From: Amia ocellicauda
Taxonomy: Eukaryota; Chordata; Actinopteri; Amiiformes; Amiidae
DNA length: 64,000 nucleotides
Assembly: GCF_036373705.1 (NCBI RefSeq)
Contig: NC_089863.1
Span: 4,547,444 to 4,611,443 of the forward strand
Reading direction: 5' to 3'
Under the pieces are notes generated by a model. The model made no database searches. It saw nothing but the letters and a program-made list of their open reading frames with translations, and was not told the DNA's origin. Made by a program: the position numbers and the translations under genes. Positions 25,059-37,705 of the stretch are shown here, in pieces. Every line of letters starts with the position of its first letter. Position 1 is the stretch's first letter.

Positions 25059-25715
25059 CGAATTAAAAAATACGTTGATATGAATCTCCATTGATTTATT
25101 TCTGTGTTCAACATGTATAATTCATGTATTTATTATTATCTTCTCTCTGCATTTATTTTTAATTCTGCCTTGGATTATCCTACATACATGTCGCACAAGT
25201 GAATGTACAATGCATTCTGGCCCTTCTCATCACTACAACAAGCAAAGCCAAAATATGAAAGAGAAAGTGAGTTGAAAAGGTGAGGTGGTGTTTTTCTCTT
25301 TATATCTCTATTTACAGAGTAGACGAAATGCAGAGGAGGAAATATAAATAGAAAAGAAGAAAAAATGTCAACGAAGAACTGTAAATGCACAGAGGGAAAT
25401 GTGAACATAAAATTGGTATTACATACGGACATACGTTTTTTCTTAGATCTATGTAAAAATGTAATATTTTATAGCATAGAGCGAAGTAATATGAACTGAT
25501 ACAGAATATTTGATGAAGTCTAAATACATCTGTTTGTTCAAAACAGAATACACTGTATTGTTCTTGTTGTGAATACATTGGGGTGGATATATTTACGAAT
25601 GGTATGGTGGTTGTGATAAAGAAGTGAAAAATGACGACCCCTCGTATGCTTGTGAGGATCTCAGCAGGGCTGTCCTGCGGGCTGAAGACGGGTCTGGTAG
25701 CAGATGAAGGAGCTC

Positions 25716-25788
25716 TGGAGAATGCGGGCATCGGTCCCGCCACCTCTCGCATGCTAAGCGAGCGCTCTACCATCTGAGCTAATTCCCC
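25716..25788 (-). tRNA. tRNA-Ala(AGC), unit 17
   Basis: Full-length copy, same as unit 1. Confidence 0.9.
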
Positions 25789-25930
25789 GCTGCTTCCTGT
25801 GGCAGCACCGCCCTGTGCAGCGCCGGCTGCAGGTTCGCTCTGAACTTTGCATCCCTTTGGGTTCACTGATACCCTGTTCCAGGACAGAAGAAGCAGTTTC
25901 CATCGGATTGCTTGAGTGCGTCCAAACGTG

Positions 25931-26003
25931 GGGCCAGTGGCGCAATGGATAACGCGTCTGACTACGAATCAGAAGACTGTAGGTTCGACTCCTACCTGGC
26001 TCG
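25931..26003 (+). tRNA. tRNA-Arg(ACG), unit 17
   Basis: Intact ACG version. Confidence 0.96.
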
Positions 26004-26434
26004 ACAGCATCTACACCCAACTCTCGCTGTTTTCTTCTCATATCTGGCGACCAGCAGCACTACATCATAGTGTGCCGGACCAGGCATGGGAGGACCATCA
26101 AAGTCACCGCTACCACACTCCAATCTCATTCCATGATGATTATCAAACCATTGCACCAGTGTGACTGAGGTGCAACATACATTCAATGTGTTCATGGCTC
26201 CATCTGCTCATTCAATTCAACCTGTACCCGACTGCTGCCTCTCACCTGAACGGTAGTCAACAGAAATGCGCACTTGTATCACACCTTGTCGACACTGTTA
26301 ATGTGTCATTGACACCCAATAACCTGACATGTTGCTTAATCCGTTTAATCTCAATTCTTTCATAATAAGACTCTGTTACAATAAGACACTTCCACAACAC
26401 TACATTCATTTGAACAGATAATCACTTTTGAATA

Positions 26435-26647
26435 CAGTGTGGAGTAGTGGTTTGGGCTCTGTACCCTGTAGCACAGCACGGTGTGTGCAATCTCTGGTTC
26501 GCTGACTACTCTTGAGCAAGGGACTTTAGCTAGAGTGCACCAGTTAATGCCCACCCATGCCAATGGGTTAAGTGTAAGGAAAACAAAATGTGGTAATATC
26601 TCTTTAACATCTGTAAGTCACCCTGGCTTTGGTGTCTGCTAAGAAAT
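26435..26647 (+). repeat. tRNA-derived SINE, unit 17
   Basis: Hybrid B-box region: CAATCTCTGG as in unit 1 followed by TTCGCTGAC as in unit 3. Confidence 0.68.
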
Positions 26648-27311
26648 CGAATTAAAAATACGTTGATATGAATCTCCATTGATTTATTTCTGTGTTCAAC
26701 ATGTATAATTCATGTATTTATTATTATCTTCTCTCTGCATTTATTTTTAATTCTGCCTTGGATTATCCTCCATACATGATAGCCTGTCGCACAAATGAAT
26801 GTACAATGCATTCTGGCCCTTCTCATCACTACAACAAGCAAAGGCAAAATATGAAAGAGAACGTGAGTTGAAAAGGTGAGGTGGTGTTTTTCTCTTTATA
26901 TCTCTATTTACAGAGTAGACGAAATGCAGAGGAGGAAATATAAATAGAAAAGAAGAAAAAATGTCAACGAAGAACTGTAAATGCACAGAGGGAAATGTGA
27001 ACATAAAATTGGTATTACATACGGACATACGTTTTTTCTTAGATCTATGTAAAAATGTAATATTTTATAGCATAGAGCGAAGTAATATGAACTGATACAG
27101 AATATTTGATGAAGTCTAAATACATCTGTTTGTTCAAAACAGAATACACTGTATTGTTCTTGTTGTGAATACATTGGGGTGCATATATTTACGAATGGTA
27201 TGGTGGTTGTGATCAAGAAGTGAAAAATGACGACCCCTCGTATGCTTGTGAGGATCTCAGCAGGGCTGTCCTGCAGGCTGAAGACGGGTCTGGTAGCAGA
27301 TGAAGGAGCTC

Positions 27312-27384
27312 TGGAGAATGCGGGCATCGGTCCCGCCACCTATCGCATGCTAAGCGAGCGCTCTACCATCTGAGCTAATACCCT
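27312..27384 (-). pseudogene. tRNA-Ala(AGC) with replaced 5' end, unit 18
   Basis: Carries the 87-bp deletion (native sequence to 27379) and the 27-43 mismatch seen in unit 4. Confidence 0.85.
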
Positions 27385-27439
27385 GTTCCAGGACAGAAGG
27401 AGCTGTTTCCATCGGATTGTTTGAGTGCGTCCAAACGTG

Positions 27440-27512
27440 GGGCCAGTGGCGCAATGGATAACGCGTCTGACTTCGAATCAGAAGACTGTAGGATCGACTC
27501 CTACCTGGCTCG
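27440..27512 (+). tRNA. tRNA-Arg(TCG), unit 18, T54A
   Basis: The T loop reads ATCGACT: the near-invariant T54 is A, which also alters the B box to GGATCGACTCC. Anticodon TCG. Possibly poorly modified; transcription may be little affected because the B-box core keeps TCGA. Confidence 0.88.
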
Positions 27513-27943
27513 ACAGCATCTACACCCAACTCTCGCTGTTTTCTTCTCATATCTGGCGACCAGCAGCACTACATCATAGTGTGCCGGACCAGGCATGGGA
27601 GGACCATCAAAGTCACCGCTACCACACTCCAATCTCATTCCATGATGATTATCAAACCATTGCACCAGTGTGACTGAGGTGCAACATACATTCAATGTGT
27701 TCATGGCTCCATCTGCTCATTCAATTCAACCTGTACCCGACTGCTGCCTCTCACCTGAACCGTAGTCAACAGAAATGCGCACTTGTATCACACCTTGTCG
27801 ACACTGTTAATGTGTCATTGACACCCAATAACCTGACATGTTGCTTAATCCGTTTAATCTCAATTCTTTCATAATAAGACTCTGTTACAATTAGACACTT
27901 CCAAAACACTACATTCATTTGAATAGACAATCACTTTTGAATA

Positions 27944-28156
27944 CAGTGTGGAGTAGTGGTTTGGGCTCTGTACCCTGTAGCACAGCACGGTGTGTGCAAT
28001 CTCTGGTACACTTACTACTCTTGAGCAAGGGACTTTAGCTAGATTGCACCAGTTAATGCCCACCCATGCCAATGGGTTAAGTGTAAGGAAAACAAAATGT
28101 GGTAATATCTCGTTAACATCTGTAAGTCACCCTGGCTTTGGTGTCTGCTAAGAAAT
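27944..28156 (+). repeat. tRNA-derived SINE, unit 18
   Basis: CAATCTCTGGTACAC form with the GTTAAAGATACG end. Confidence 0.68.
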
Positions 28157-28820
28157 CGAGTTAAAGATACGTTGATATGAATCTCCATTGATTTATTTCT
28201 ATGCTCAACATGTATAATTAATGTATATATTATTATCTTCTCTCTGCATTTATTTTTAATTCTGCCTTGGATTATCCTCCATACATGATAGCCTGTCGCA
28301 CAAATGAATGTACAATGCATTCTGGCCCTTCTCATCACTACAACAGGCAAAGCCAAAATATGAAAGAGAACGTGAGTTGAAAAGGTGAGGTGGTGTTTTT
28401 CTCTTTATATCTCTATTTACAGAGTAGACGAAATGCAGAGGAGGAAATATAAATAGGAAAGAAGAAAAAATGTCAACGAAGAACTGTAAATGCACAGAGG
28501 GAAATGTGAACATAAAATTGGTATTACATACGGACATACGCTTTTTCTTAGATCTATGTAAAAATGTAATATTTTATAGCATAGAGCGAAGTAATATGAA
28601 CTGATACAGAATATTAGATGAAGTCTAAATACATCTGCTTGCTCAAAACAGAATACACTGTATTGTTCTTGTTGTGAATACATTGGGTTGGATATATTTA
28701 CGAATGGTATGGTGGTTGTGATCAAGAAGTGAAAAACGACGACCCCATGTATGCTTGTGAGGATCTCAGCAGGGCTGTCCTGCGGGCTGAAGACGGGTCT
28801 GGTAGCAGATGAAGGAGCTC

Positions 28821-28893
28821 TGGAGAATGCGGGCATCGGTCCCGCCACCTCTCGCATGCTAAGCGAGCGCTCTACCATCTGAGCTAATTCCCC
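28821..28893 (-). tRNA. tRNA-Ala(AGC), unit 19
   Basis: Full-length gene, same as unit 1; one private change lies just upstream of its 5' end. Confidence 0.9.
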
Positions 28894-29035
28894 GCTACTT
28901 CCTGTGGCAGCACCGCCCTGTGCAGCGCCGGCTGCAGGTTCGCTCTGAACTTTGCATCCCTTTGGGTTCACTGATACCCTGTTCCAGGACAGAAGAAGCT
29001 GTTTCCATCGGATTGCTTGAGTGCGTCCAAACGTG

Positions 29036-29108
29036 GGGCCAGTGGCGCAATGGATAACGCGTCTGACTTCGAATCAGAAGACTGTAGGTTCGACTCCTAC
29101 CTGGCTCG
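29036..29108 (+). tRNA. tRNA-Arg(TCG), unit 19
   Basis: Intact TCG version, the last TCG copy in the array. Confidence 0.95.
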
Positions 29109-29539
29109 ACAGCATCTACACCCAACTCTCGCTGTTTTCTTCTCATATCTGGCGACCAGCAGCACTACATCATAGTGTGCCGGACCAGGCATGGGAGGAC
29201 CATCAAAGTCACCGCTACCACACTCCAATCTCATTCCATGATGATTATCAAACCATTGCACCAGTGTGACTGAGGTGCAACATACATTCAATGTGTTCAT
29301 GGCTCCATCTGCTCATTCAATTCAACCTGTACCCGACTGCTGCCTCTCACCTGAACCGTAGTCAACAGAAATGCGCACTTGTATCACACCTTGTGGACAC
29401 TGTTAATGTGTCATTGACACCCAATAACCTGACATGTTGCTTAATCCGTTTAATCTCAATTCTTTCATAATAAGACTCTGTTACAATAAGACACTTCCAC
29501 AACACTACATTCATTTGAATAGACAATCACTTTTGAATA

Positions 29540-29752
29540 CAGTGTGGAGTAGTGGTTTGGGCTCTGTACCCTGTCGCACAGCACGGTGTGTGCAATCTCT
29601 GGTACACTTACTACTCTTGAGCAAGGGACTTTAGCTAGATTGCACCAGTTAATGCCCACCCATGCCAATGGGTTAAGTGTAAGGAAAACAAAATGTGGTA
29701 ATATCTCGTTAACATCTGTAAGTCACCCTGGCTTTGGTGTCTGCTAAGAAAT
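29540..29752 (+). repeat. tRNA-derived SINE, unit 19
   Basis: Matches the unit 14 element. Confidence 0.68.
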
Positions 29753-30409
29753 CGAATTAAAAAATACGTTGATATGAATCTCCATTGATTTATTTCTATG
29801 TTCAACATGTATAATTCATGTATTTATTATTATCTTCTCTCTGCATTTATTTTTAATTCTGCCTTGGATTATCCTCCATACATGTCGCACAAGTGAATGT
29901 ACAATGCATTCTGGCCCTTCTCATCACTACAACAAGCAAAGGCAAAATATGAAAGAGAACGTGAGTTGAAAAGGTGAGGTGGTGTTTTTCTCTTTATATC
30001 TCTATTTACAGAGTAGACGAAATGCAGAGGAGGAAATATAAATAGAAAAGAAGAAAAAATGTCAACGAAGAACTGTAAATGCACAGAGGGAAATGTGAAC
30101 ATAAAATTGGTATTACATACGGACATACGTTTTTTCTTAGATCTATGTAAAAATGTAATATTTTATAGCATAGAGCGAAGTAATATGAACTGATACAGAA
30201 TATTTGATGAAGTCTAAATACATCTGTTTGTTCAAAACAGAATACACTGTATTGTTCTTGTTGTGAATACATTGGGGTGGATATATTTACGAATGGTATG
30301 GTGGTTGTGATCAAGAAGTGAAAAATGACGACCCCTCGTATGCTTGTGAGGATCTCAGCAGGGCTGTCCTGCGGGCTGAAGACGGGTCTGGTAGCAGATG
30401 AAGGAGCTC

Positions 30410-30482
30410 TGGAGAATGCGGGCATCGGTCCCGCCACCTCTCGCATGCTAAGCGAGCGCTCTACCATCTGAGCTAATTCCCC
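30410..30482 (-). tRNA. tRNA-Ala(AGC), unit 20
   Basis: Full-length copy, same as unit 1. Confidence 0.9.
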
Positions 30483-30624
30483 GCTGCTTCCTGTGGCAGC
30501 ACCGCCCTGTGCAGCGCCGGCTGCAGGTTCGCTCTGAACTTTGCATCCCTTTGGGTTCACTGATACCCTGTTCCAGGACAGAAGAAGCTGTTTCCATCGG
30601 ATTGCTTGAGTGCGTCCAAACGTG

Positions 30625-30697
30625 GGGCTAGTGGCGCAATGGATAACGCGTCTGACTACGAATCAAAAGACCGTAGGTTCGACTCCTACCTGGCTCG
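30625..30697 (+). tRNA. tRNA-Arg(ACG), unit 20, three changes
   Basis: C5 to T gives a T-G wobble in the acceptor stem, G42 to A breaks the 28-42 anticodon-stem pair, and T48 is C. Shared as a haplotype with unit 22 only. Probably weakened. Confidence 0.87.
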
Positions 30698-31113
30698 ACA
30701 GCATCTACACCCAACTCTCGCTGTTTTCTTCTCATATCTGGCGACCAGCAGCACTACATCATAGTGTGCCGGACCAGGCATGGGAGGATCATCAAAGTCA
30801 CCGCTACCACACTCCAATCTCATTCCATGATGATTATCAAACCATTGCACCAGTGTGACTGAGGTGCAACATACATTCAATGTGTTCATGGCTCCATCTG
30901 CTCATTCAATTCAACCTGTACCCGACTGCTGTCTCTCAACAGAAATGCGCACTTGTATCACACCTTGTCGACACTGTTAATGTGTCATTGACACCCAATA
31001 ACCTGACATGTTGCTTAATCCGTTTAATCTCAATTCTTTCATAATAAGACTCTGTTACAATAAGACACTTCCAAAACACTACATTCATTTGAATAGACAA
31101 TCACTTTTGAATA

Positions 31114-31326
31114 CAGTGTGGAGTAGTGGTTTGGGCTCTGTACCCTGTAGCACAGCACGGTGTGTGCAATCCCTGGTTCGCTGACTACTCTTGAGCAAGG
31201 GACTTTAGCTAGATTGCACCAGTTAATGCATACCCATGCCAATGGGTTAAGTGTAAGGAAAACAAATTGTGGTAATATCTCGTTAACATCCCGAAGTCAC
31301 CCTGGATATGGTGTCTGCTAAGAAAT
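31114..31326 (+). repeat. tRNA-derived SINE, unit 20
   Basis: CCCTGGTTCG form. This unit also has a private 15-bp deletion between tRNA-Arg and the SINE. Confidence 0.68.
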
Positions 31327-31991
31327 CGAATTAAAAAATACGTTGATATGAATCTCCATTGATTTATTTCTATGTTCAACATGTATAATTCATGTATTTA
31401 TTATTATCTTCTCTCTGCATTTTTTTTTAATTCTGCCTTGGATTATCCTCCATACATGATAGCCTGTCGCACAAATCAATGTACAATGCATTCTGGCCCT
31501 TCTCATCACTACAACAAGCAAAGCCAAAATATGAAAGAGAACGTGAGTTGAAAAGGTGAGGTGGTGTTTTTCTCTTTATTTCTCTATTTACAGAGTAGAC
31601 GAAATGCAGAGGAGGAAATATAAATAGGAAAGAAGAAAAAATGTCAACGAAGAACTGTAAATGCACAGAGGGAAATGTGAACATAAAATTAGTATTACGT
31701 ACGGACATACGTTTTTTCTTAGATCTATGTAAAAATGTAATATTTTATAGCATAGAGCGACGTAATATGAACTGATACAGAATATTTGAAGAAGTCTAAA
31801 TACATCTGTTTGTTCAAAACAGAATACACTGTATTGTTCTTGTTGTGAATACATTGGGGTGGATATATTTACGAATGTTATGGTGGTTGTGATAAAGAAG
31901 TGAAAAATGACGACCCCTCGTATGCCTGTGAGGATCTCAGCAGGGCTGTCCTGCGGGCTGAAGACCGGTCTGGTAGCAGATGAAGGAGCTC

Positions 31992-32064
31992 TGGAGAATG
32001 CGGGCATCTGTCCCGCCACCTCTCGCATGCTAAGCGAGCGCTCTACCATCTGAGCTAATTCCCC
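31992..32064 (-). tRNA. tRNA-Ala(AGC), unit 21, C56A
   Basis: In addition to C55, the near-invariant C56 of the T loop is A. C56 pairs with G19 and is a key B-box base, so this copy is probably silent. Confidence 0.78.
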
Positions 32065-32206
32065 GCTGCTTCCTGTGGCAGCACCGCCCTGTGCAGCGCC
32101 GGCTGCAGGTTCGCTCTGAACTTTGCATCCCTTTGGCTGCACTGATACCCTGTTCCAGGACAGAAGAAGCTGTTTCCATCGGATTGTTTGAGTGCGTCCA
32201 AACGTG

Positions 32207-32279
32207 GGGCCAGTGGCGCAATGGATAACGCGTTTGACTACGAATCAGAAGACTGTAGGTTCGACTCCTACCTGGCTCG
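32207..32279 (+). tRNA. tRNA-Arg(ACG), unit 21, C28T
   Basis: C28 to T makes a T-G wobble in the anticodon stem, so pairing is preserved. Shared with units 23, 24, 26 and 27. Confidence 0.94.
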
Positions 32280-32710
32280 ACAGCATCTACACCCAACTCT
32301 CGCTGTTTTCTTCTCATATCTGGCGACCAGCAGCACTACATCATAGTGTGCCGGACCAGGCATGGGAGGACCATCAAAGTCACCGCTACCACACTCCAAT
32401 CTCATTCCATGATGATTATCAAACCATTGCACCAGTGTGACTGAGGTGCAACATACATTCAATGTGTTCATGGCTCCATCTGCTCATTCAATTCAACCTG
32501 TACCCGACTGCTGCCTCTCACCTGAACCGTAGTCAACAGAAATGCGCACTTGTATCACACCTTGTCGACACTGTTAATGTGTCATTGACACCCAATAACC
32601 TGACATGTTGCTTAATCCGTTTAATCTCAATTCTTTCATAATAAGACTCTGTTACAATAAGACAGTTCCACAACACTACATTCATTTGAATAGACAATCA
32701 CTTTTGAATA

Positions 32711-32923
32711 CAGTGTGGAGTAGTGGTTTGGGCTCTGTACCCTGTCGCAGAGCACGGTGTGTGCAATCCCTGGTTCGCTCACTACTCTTGAGCAAGGGAC
32801 TTTAGCTAGATTGCACCAGTTAATGCCCACCCATGCCAATGGGTTAAGTGTAAGGAAAACAAAATGTGGTAATATCTCTTTAACATCTGTAAGTCACCCT
32901 GGCTTTGGTGTCTGCTAAGAAAT
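32711..32923 (+). repeat. tRNA-derived SINE, unit 21
   Basis: CCCTGGTTCG form with a private change two bases later. Confidence 0.68.
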
Positions 32924-33579
32924 CGAATTAAAAATACGTTGATATGAATCTCCATTGATTTATTTCTATGTTCAACATGTATAATTCATGTATTTATTAT
33001 TATCTTCTCTCTGCATTTATTTTTAATTCTGCCTTGGATTATCCTTCATACAAGTCGCACAAATGAATGTACAATGCATTCTGGCCCTTCTCATCACTAC
33101 AACAAGCAAAGCCAAAATATGAAAGAGAAAGTGAGTTGAAAAGGTGAGGTGGTGTTTTTCTCTTTATATCTCTATTTACAGAGTAGACGAAATGCAGAGG
33201 AGGAAATATAAATAGAAAAGAAGAAAAAATGTCAACGAAGAACTGTAAATGCACAGAGGGAAATGTGAACATAAAATTGGTATTACATACGGACATACGT
33301 TTTTTCTTAGATCTATGTAAAAATGTAATATTTTATAGCATAGAGCGAAGTAATATGAACTGATACAGAATATTTGATGAAGTCTAAATACATCTGTTTG
33401 TTCAAAACAGAATACACTGTATTGTTCTTGTTGTGAATACATTGGGGTGGATATATTTACGAATGGTATGGTGGTTGTGATCAAGAAGTGAAAAATGACG
33501 ACCCCTCGTATGCTTGTGAGGATCTCAGCAGGGCTGTCCTGCGGGCTGAAGACGGGTCTGGTAGCAGATGAAGGAGCTC

Positions 33580-33652
33580 TGGAGAATGCGGGCATCGGTC
33601 CCGCCACCTCTCGCATGCTAAGCGAGCGCTCTACCATCTGAGCTAATTCCCC
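33580..33652 (-). tRNA. tRNA-Ala(AGC), unit 22
   Basis: Full-length copy, same as unit 1. Confidence 0.9.
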
Positions 33653-33794
33653 GCTGCTTCCTGTGGCAGCACCGCCCTGTGCAGCGCCGGCTGCAGGTTC
33701 GCTCTGAACTTTGCATCCCTTTGGGTTCACTGATACCCTGTTCCAGGACAGAAGAAGCTGTTTCCATCGGATTGCTTGAGTGCGTCCAAACGTG

Positions 33795-33867
33795 GGGCTA
33801 GTGGCGCAATGGATAACGCGTCTGACTACGAATCAAAAGACCGTAGGTTCGACTCCTACCTGGCTCG
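33795..33867 (+). tRNA. tRNA-Arg(ACG), unit 22, three changes
   Basis: Same C5T, G42A, T48C haplotype as unit 20. Confidence 0.87.
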
Positions 33868-34298
33868 ACAGCATCTACACCCAACTCTCGCTGTTTTCTT
33901 CTCATATCTGGCGACCAGCAGCACTACATCATAGTGTGCCGGACCAGGCATGGGAGGATCATCAAAGTCACCGCTACCACACTCCAATCTCATTCCATGA
34001 TGATTATCAAACCATTGCACCAGTGTGACTGAGGTGCAACATACATTCAATGTGTTCATGGCTCCATCTGCTCATTCAATTCAACCTGTACCCGACTGCT
34101 GCCTCTCACCTGAACCGTAGTCAACAGAAATGCGCACTTGTATCACACCTTGTCGACACTGTTAATGTGTCATTGACACCCAATAACCTGACATGTTGCT
34201 TAATCCGTTTAATCTCAATTCTTTCATAATAAGACTCTGTTACAATAAGACACTTCCAAAACACTACATTCATTTGAATAGACAATCACTTTTGAATA

Positions 34299-34511
34299 CA
34301 GTGTGGAGTAGTGGTTTGGGCTCTGTACCCTGTAGCACAGCACGGTGTGTGCAATCCCTGGTTCGCTGACTACTCTTGAGCAAGGGACTTTAGCTAGATT
34401 GCACCAGTTAATGCCCACCCATGCCAATGGGTTAAGTGTAAGGAAAACAAAATGTGGTAATATCTCGTTAACATCCCGAAGTCACCCTGGATATGGTGTC
34501 TGCTAAGAAAT
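34299..34511 (+). repeat. tRNA-derived SINE, unit 22
   Basis: CCCTGGTTCG form; tail begins CCCGAAGTCACCC instead of CTGTAAGTCACCC. Confidence 0.68.
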
Positions 34512-35176
34512 CGAATTAAAAAATACGTTGATATGAATCTCCATTGATTTATTTCTATGTTCAACATGTATAATTCATGTATTTATTATTATCTTCTCTC
34601 TGCATTTATTTTTAATTCTGCCTTGGATTATCCTCCATACATGATAGCCTGTCGCACAAATCAATGTACAATGCATTCTGGCCCTTCTCATCAGTACAAC
34701 AAGCAAAGCCAAAATATGAAAGAGAACGTGAGTTGAAAAGGTGAGGTGGTGTTTTTCTCTTTATTTCTCTATTTACAGAGTAGACGAAATGCAGAGGAGG
34801 AAATATAAATAGGAAAGAAGAAAAAATGTCAACGAAGAACTGTAAATGCACAGAGTGAAATGTGAACATAAAATTGGTATTACATACGGACATACGTTTT
34901 TTCTTAGATCTATGTAAAAATGTAATATTTTATAGCATAGAGCGACGTAATATGAACTGATACAGAATATTTGAAGAAGTCTAAATACATCTGTTTGTTC
35001 AAAACAGAATACACTGTATTGTTCTTGTTGTGAATACATTGGGGTGGATATATTTACGAATGTTATGGTGGTTGTGATCAAGAAGTGAAAAATGATGACC
35101 CCTCGTATGCTTGTGAGGATCTCAGCAGGGCTGTCCTGCGGGCTGAAGACGGGTCTGGTAGCAGATGAAGGAGCTC

Positions 35177-35249
35177 TGGAGAATGCGGGCATCGGTCCCG
35201 CCACCTCTCGCATGCTAAGCGAGCGCTCTACCATCTGAGCTAATTCCCC
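35177..35249 (-). tRNA. tRNA-Ala(AGC), unit 23
   Basis: Full-length copy, same as unit 1. Confidence 0.9.
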
Positions 35250-35391
35250 GCTGCTTCCTGTGGCAGCACCGCCCTGTGCAGCGCCGGCTGCAGGTTCGCT
35301 CTGAACTTTGCATCCCTTTGGCTGCACTGATACCCTGTTCCAGGACAGAAGAAGCTGTTTCCATCGGATTGTTTGAGTGCGTCCAAACGTG

Positions 35392-35464
35392 GGGCCAGTG
35401 GCGCAATGGATAACGCGTTTGACTACGAATCAGAAGACTGTAGGTTCGACTCCTACCTGGCTCG
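35392..35464 (+). tRNA. tRNA-Arg(ACG), unit 23, C28T
   Basis: Wobble-paired anticodon stem; otherwise intact. Confidence 0.94.
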
Positions 35465-35895
35465 ACAGCATCTACACCCAACTCTCGCTGTTTTCTTCTC
35501 ATATCTGGCGACCAGCAGCACTACATCATAGTGTGCCGGACCAGGCATGGGAGGACCATCAAAGTCACCGCTACCACACTCCAATCTCATTCCATGATGA
35601 TTATCAAACCATTGCACCAGTGTGACTGAGGTGCAACATACATACAATGTGTTCATGGCTCCATCTGCTCATTCAATTCAACCTGTACCCGACTGCTGCC
35701 TCTCACCTGAACCGTAGTCAACAGAAATGCGCACTTGTATCACACCTTGTCGACACTGTTAATGTGTCATTGACACCCAATAACCTGACATGTTGCTTAA
35801 TCCGTTTAATCTCAATTCTTTCATAATAAGACTCTGTTACAATAAGACACTTCCAAAACACTACATTCATTTGAATAGACAATCACTTTTGAATA

Positions 35896-36108
35896 CAGTG
35901 TGGAGTAGTGGTTTGGGCTCTGTACCCTGTAGCACAGCACGGTGTGTGCAATCCCTGGTTCGCTGACTACTCTTGAGCAAGGGACTTTAGCTAGATTGCA
36001 CCAGTTAATGCCCACCCATGCCAATGGGTTAAGTGTAAGGAAAACAAAATGTGGTAATATCTCGTTAACATCCCGAAGTCACCCTGGATATGGTGTCTGC
36101 TAAGAAAT
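35896..36108 (+). repeat. tRNA-derived SINE, unit 23
   Basis: CCCTGGTTCG form with the CCCGAAGTC tail. Confidence 0.68.
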
Positions 36109-36773
36109 CGAATTAAAAAATACGTTGATATGAATCTCCATTGATTTATTTCTATGTTCAACATGTATAATTCATGTATTTATTATTATCTTCTCTCTGC
36201 ATTTATTTTTAATTCTGCCTTGGATTATCCTCCATACATGATAGCCTGTCGCACAAATCAATGTACAATGCATTCTGGCCCTTCTCATCAGTACAACAAG
36301 CAAAGCCAAAATATGAAAGAGAACGTGAGTTGAAAAGGTGAGGTGGTGTTTTTCTCTTTATTTCTCTATTTACAGAGTAGACGAAATGCAGAGGAGGAAA
36401 TATAAATAGGAAAGAAGAAAAAATGTCAACGAAGAACTGTAAATGCACAGAGGGAAATGTGAACATAAAATTAGTATTACGTACGGACATACGTTTTTTC
36501 TTAGATCTATGTAAAAATGTAATATTTTATAGCATAGAGCGACGTAATATGAACTGATACAGAATATTTGAAGAAGTCTAAATACATCTGTTTGTTCAAA
36601 ACAGAATACACTGTATTGTTCTTGTTGTGAATACATTGGGGTGGATATATTTACGAATGTTATGGTGGTTGTGATAAAGAAGTGAAAAATGACGACCCCT
36701 CGTATGCCTGTGAGGATCTCAGCAGGGCTGTCCTGCGGGCTGACGACGGGTCTGGTAGCAGATGAAGGAGCTC

Positions 36774-36846
36774 TGGAGAATGCGGGCATCGGTCCCGCCA
36801 CCTCTCGCATGCTAAGCGAGCGCTCTACCATCTGAGCTAATTCCCC
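36774..36846 (-). tRNA. tRNA-Ala(AGC), unit 24
   Basis: Full-length copy, same as unit 1. Confidence 0.9.
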
Positions 36847-36988
36847 GCTGCTTCCTGTGGCAGCACCGCCCTGTGCAGCGCCGGCTGCAGGTTCGCTCTG
36901 AACTTTGCATCCCTTTGGCTGCACTGATACCCTGTTCCAGGACAGAAGAAGCTGTTTCCATCGGATTGTTTGAGTGGGTCCAAACGTG

Positions 36989-37061
36989 GGGCCAGTGGCG
37001 CAATGGATGACGCGTTTGACTACGAATCAGAAGACTGTAGGTTCGACTCCTACCTGGCTCG
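36989..37061 (+). tRNA. tRNA-Arg(ACG), unit 24, C28T and A21G
   Basis: Adds a private A21 to G change next to the A box to the C28T variant. A21 normally stacks in the core, so a mild structural effect is possible. Confidence 0.9.
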
Positions 37062-37492
37062 ACAGCATCTACACCCAACTCTCGCTGTTTTCTTCTCATA
37101 TCTGGCGACCAGCAGCACTACATCATAGTGTGCCGGACCAGGCATGGGAGGACCATCAAAGTCACCGCTACCACACTCCAATCTCATTCCATGATGATTA
37201 TCAAACCATTGCACCAGTGTGACTGAGGTGCAACATACATTCAATGTGTTCATGGCTCCATCTGCTCATTCAATTCAACCTGTACCCGACTGCTGCCTCT
37301 CACCTGAACCGTAGTCAACAGAAATGCGCACTTGTATCACACCTTGTCGACACTGTTAATGTGTCATTGACACCCAATAACCTGACATGTTGCTTAATCC
37401 GTTTAATCTCAATTCTTTCATAATAAGACTCTGTTACAATAAGACACTTCCACAACACTACATTCATTTGAATAGACAATCACTTTTGAATA

Positions 37493-37705
37493 CAGTGTGG
37501 AGTAGTGGTTTGGGCTCTGTACCCTGTAGCACAGCACGGTGTGTGCAATCTCTGGTACACTTACTACTCTTGAGCAAGGGACTTTAGCTAGATTGCACCA
37601 GTTAATGCCCACCCATGCCAATGGGTTAAGTGTAAGGAAAACAAAATGTGGTAATATCTCTTTAACATCTGTAAGTCACCCTGGCTTTGGTGTCTGCTAA
37701 GAAAT
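37493..37705 (+). repeat. tRNA-derived SINE, unit 24
   Basis: CAATCTCTGGTACAC form. Confidence 0.68.

Larger units (their letters stand above)
20347..26716. repeat. Higher-order dimer block, 3185-bp period
   Basis: Units 14-15 and 16-17 repeat as a pair. The first member has the 8-bp insertion and Arg(TCG); the second lacks the insertion and has Arg(ACG). Spacing of every internal landmark between the pairs is 3185 bp. Confidence 0.8.
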
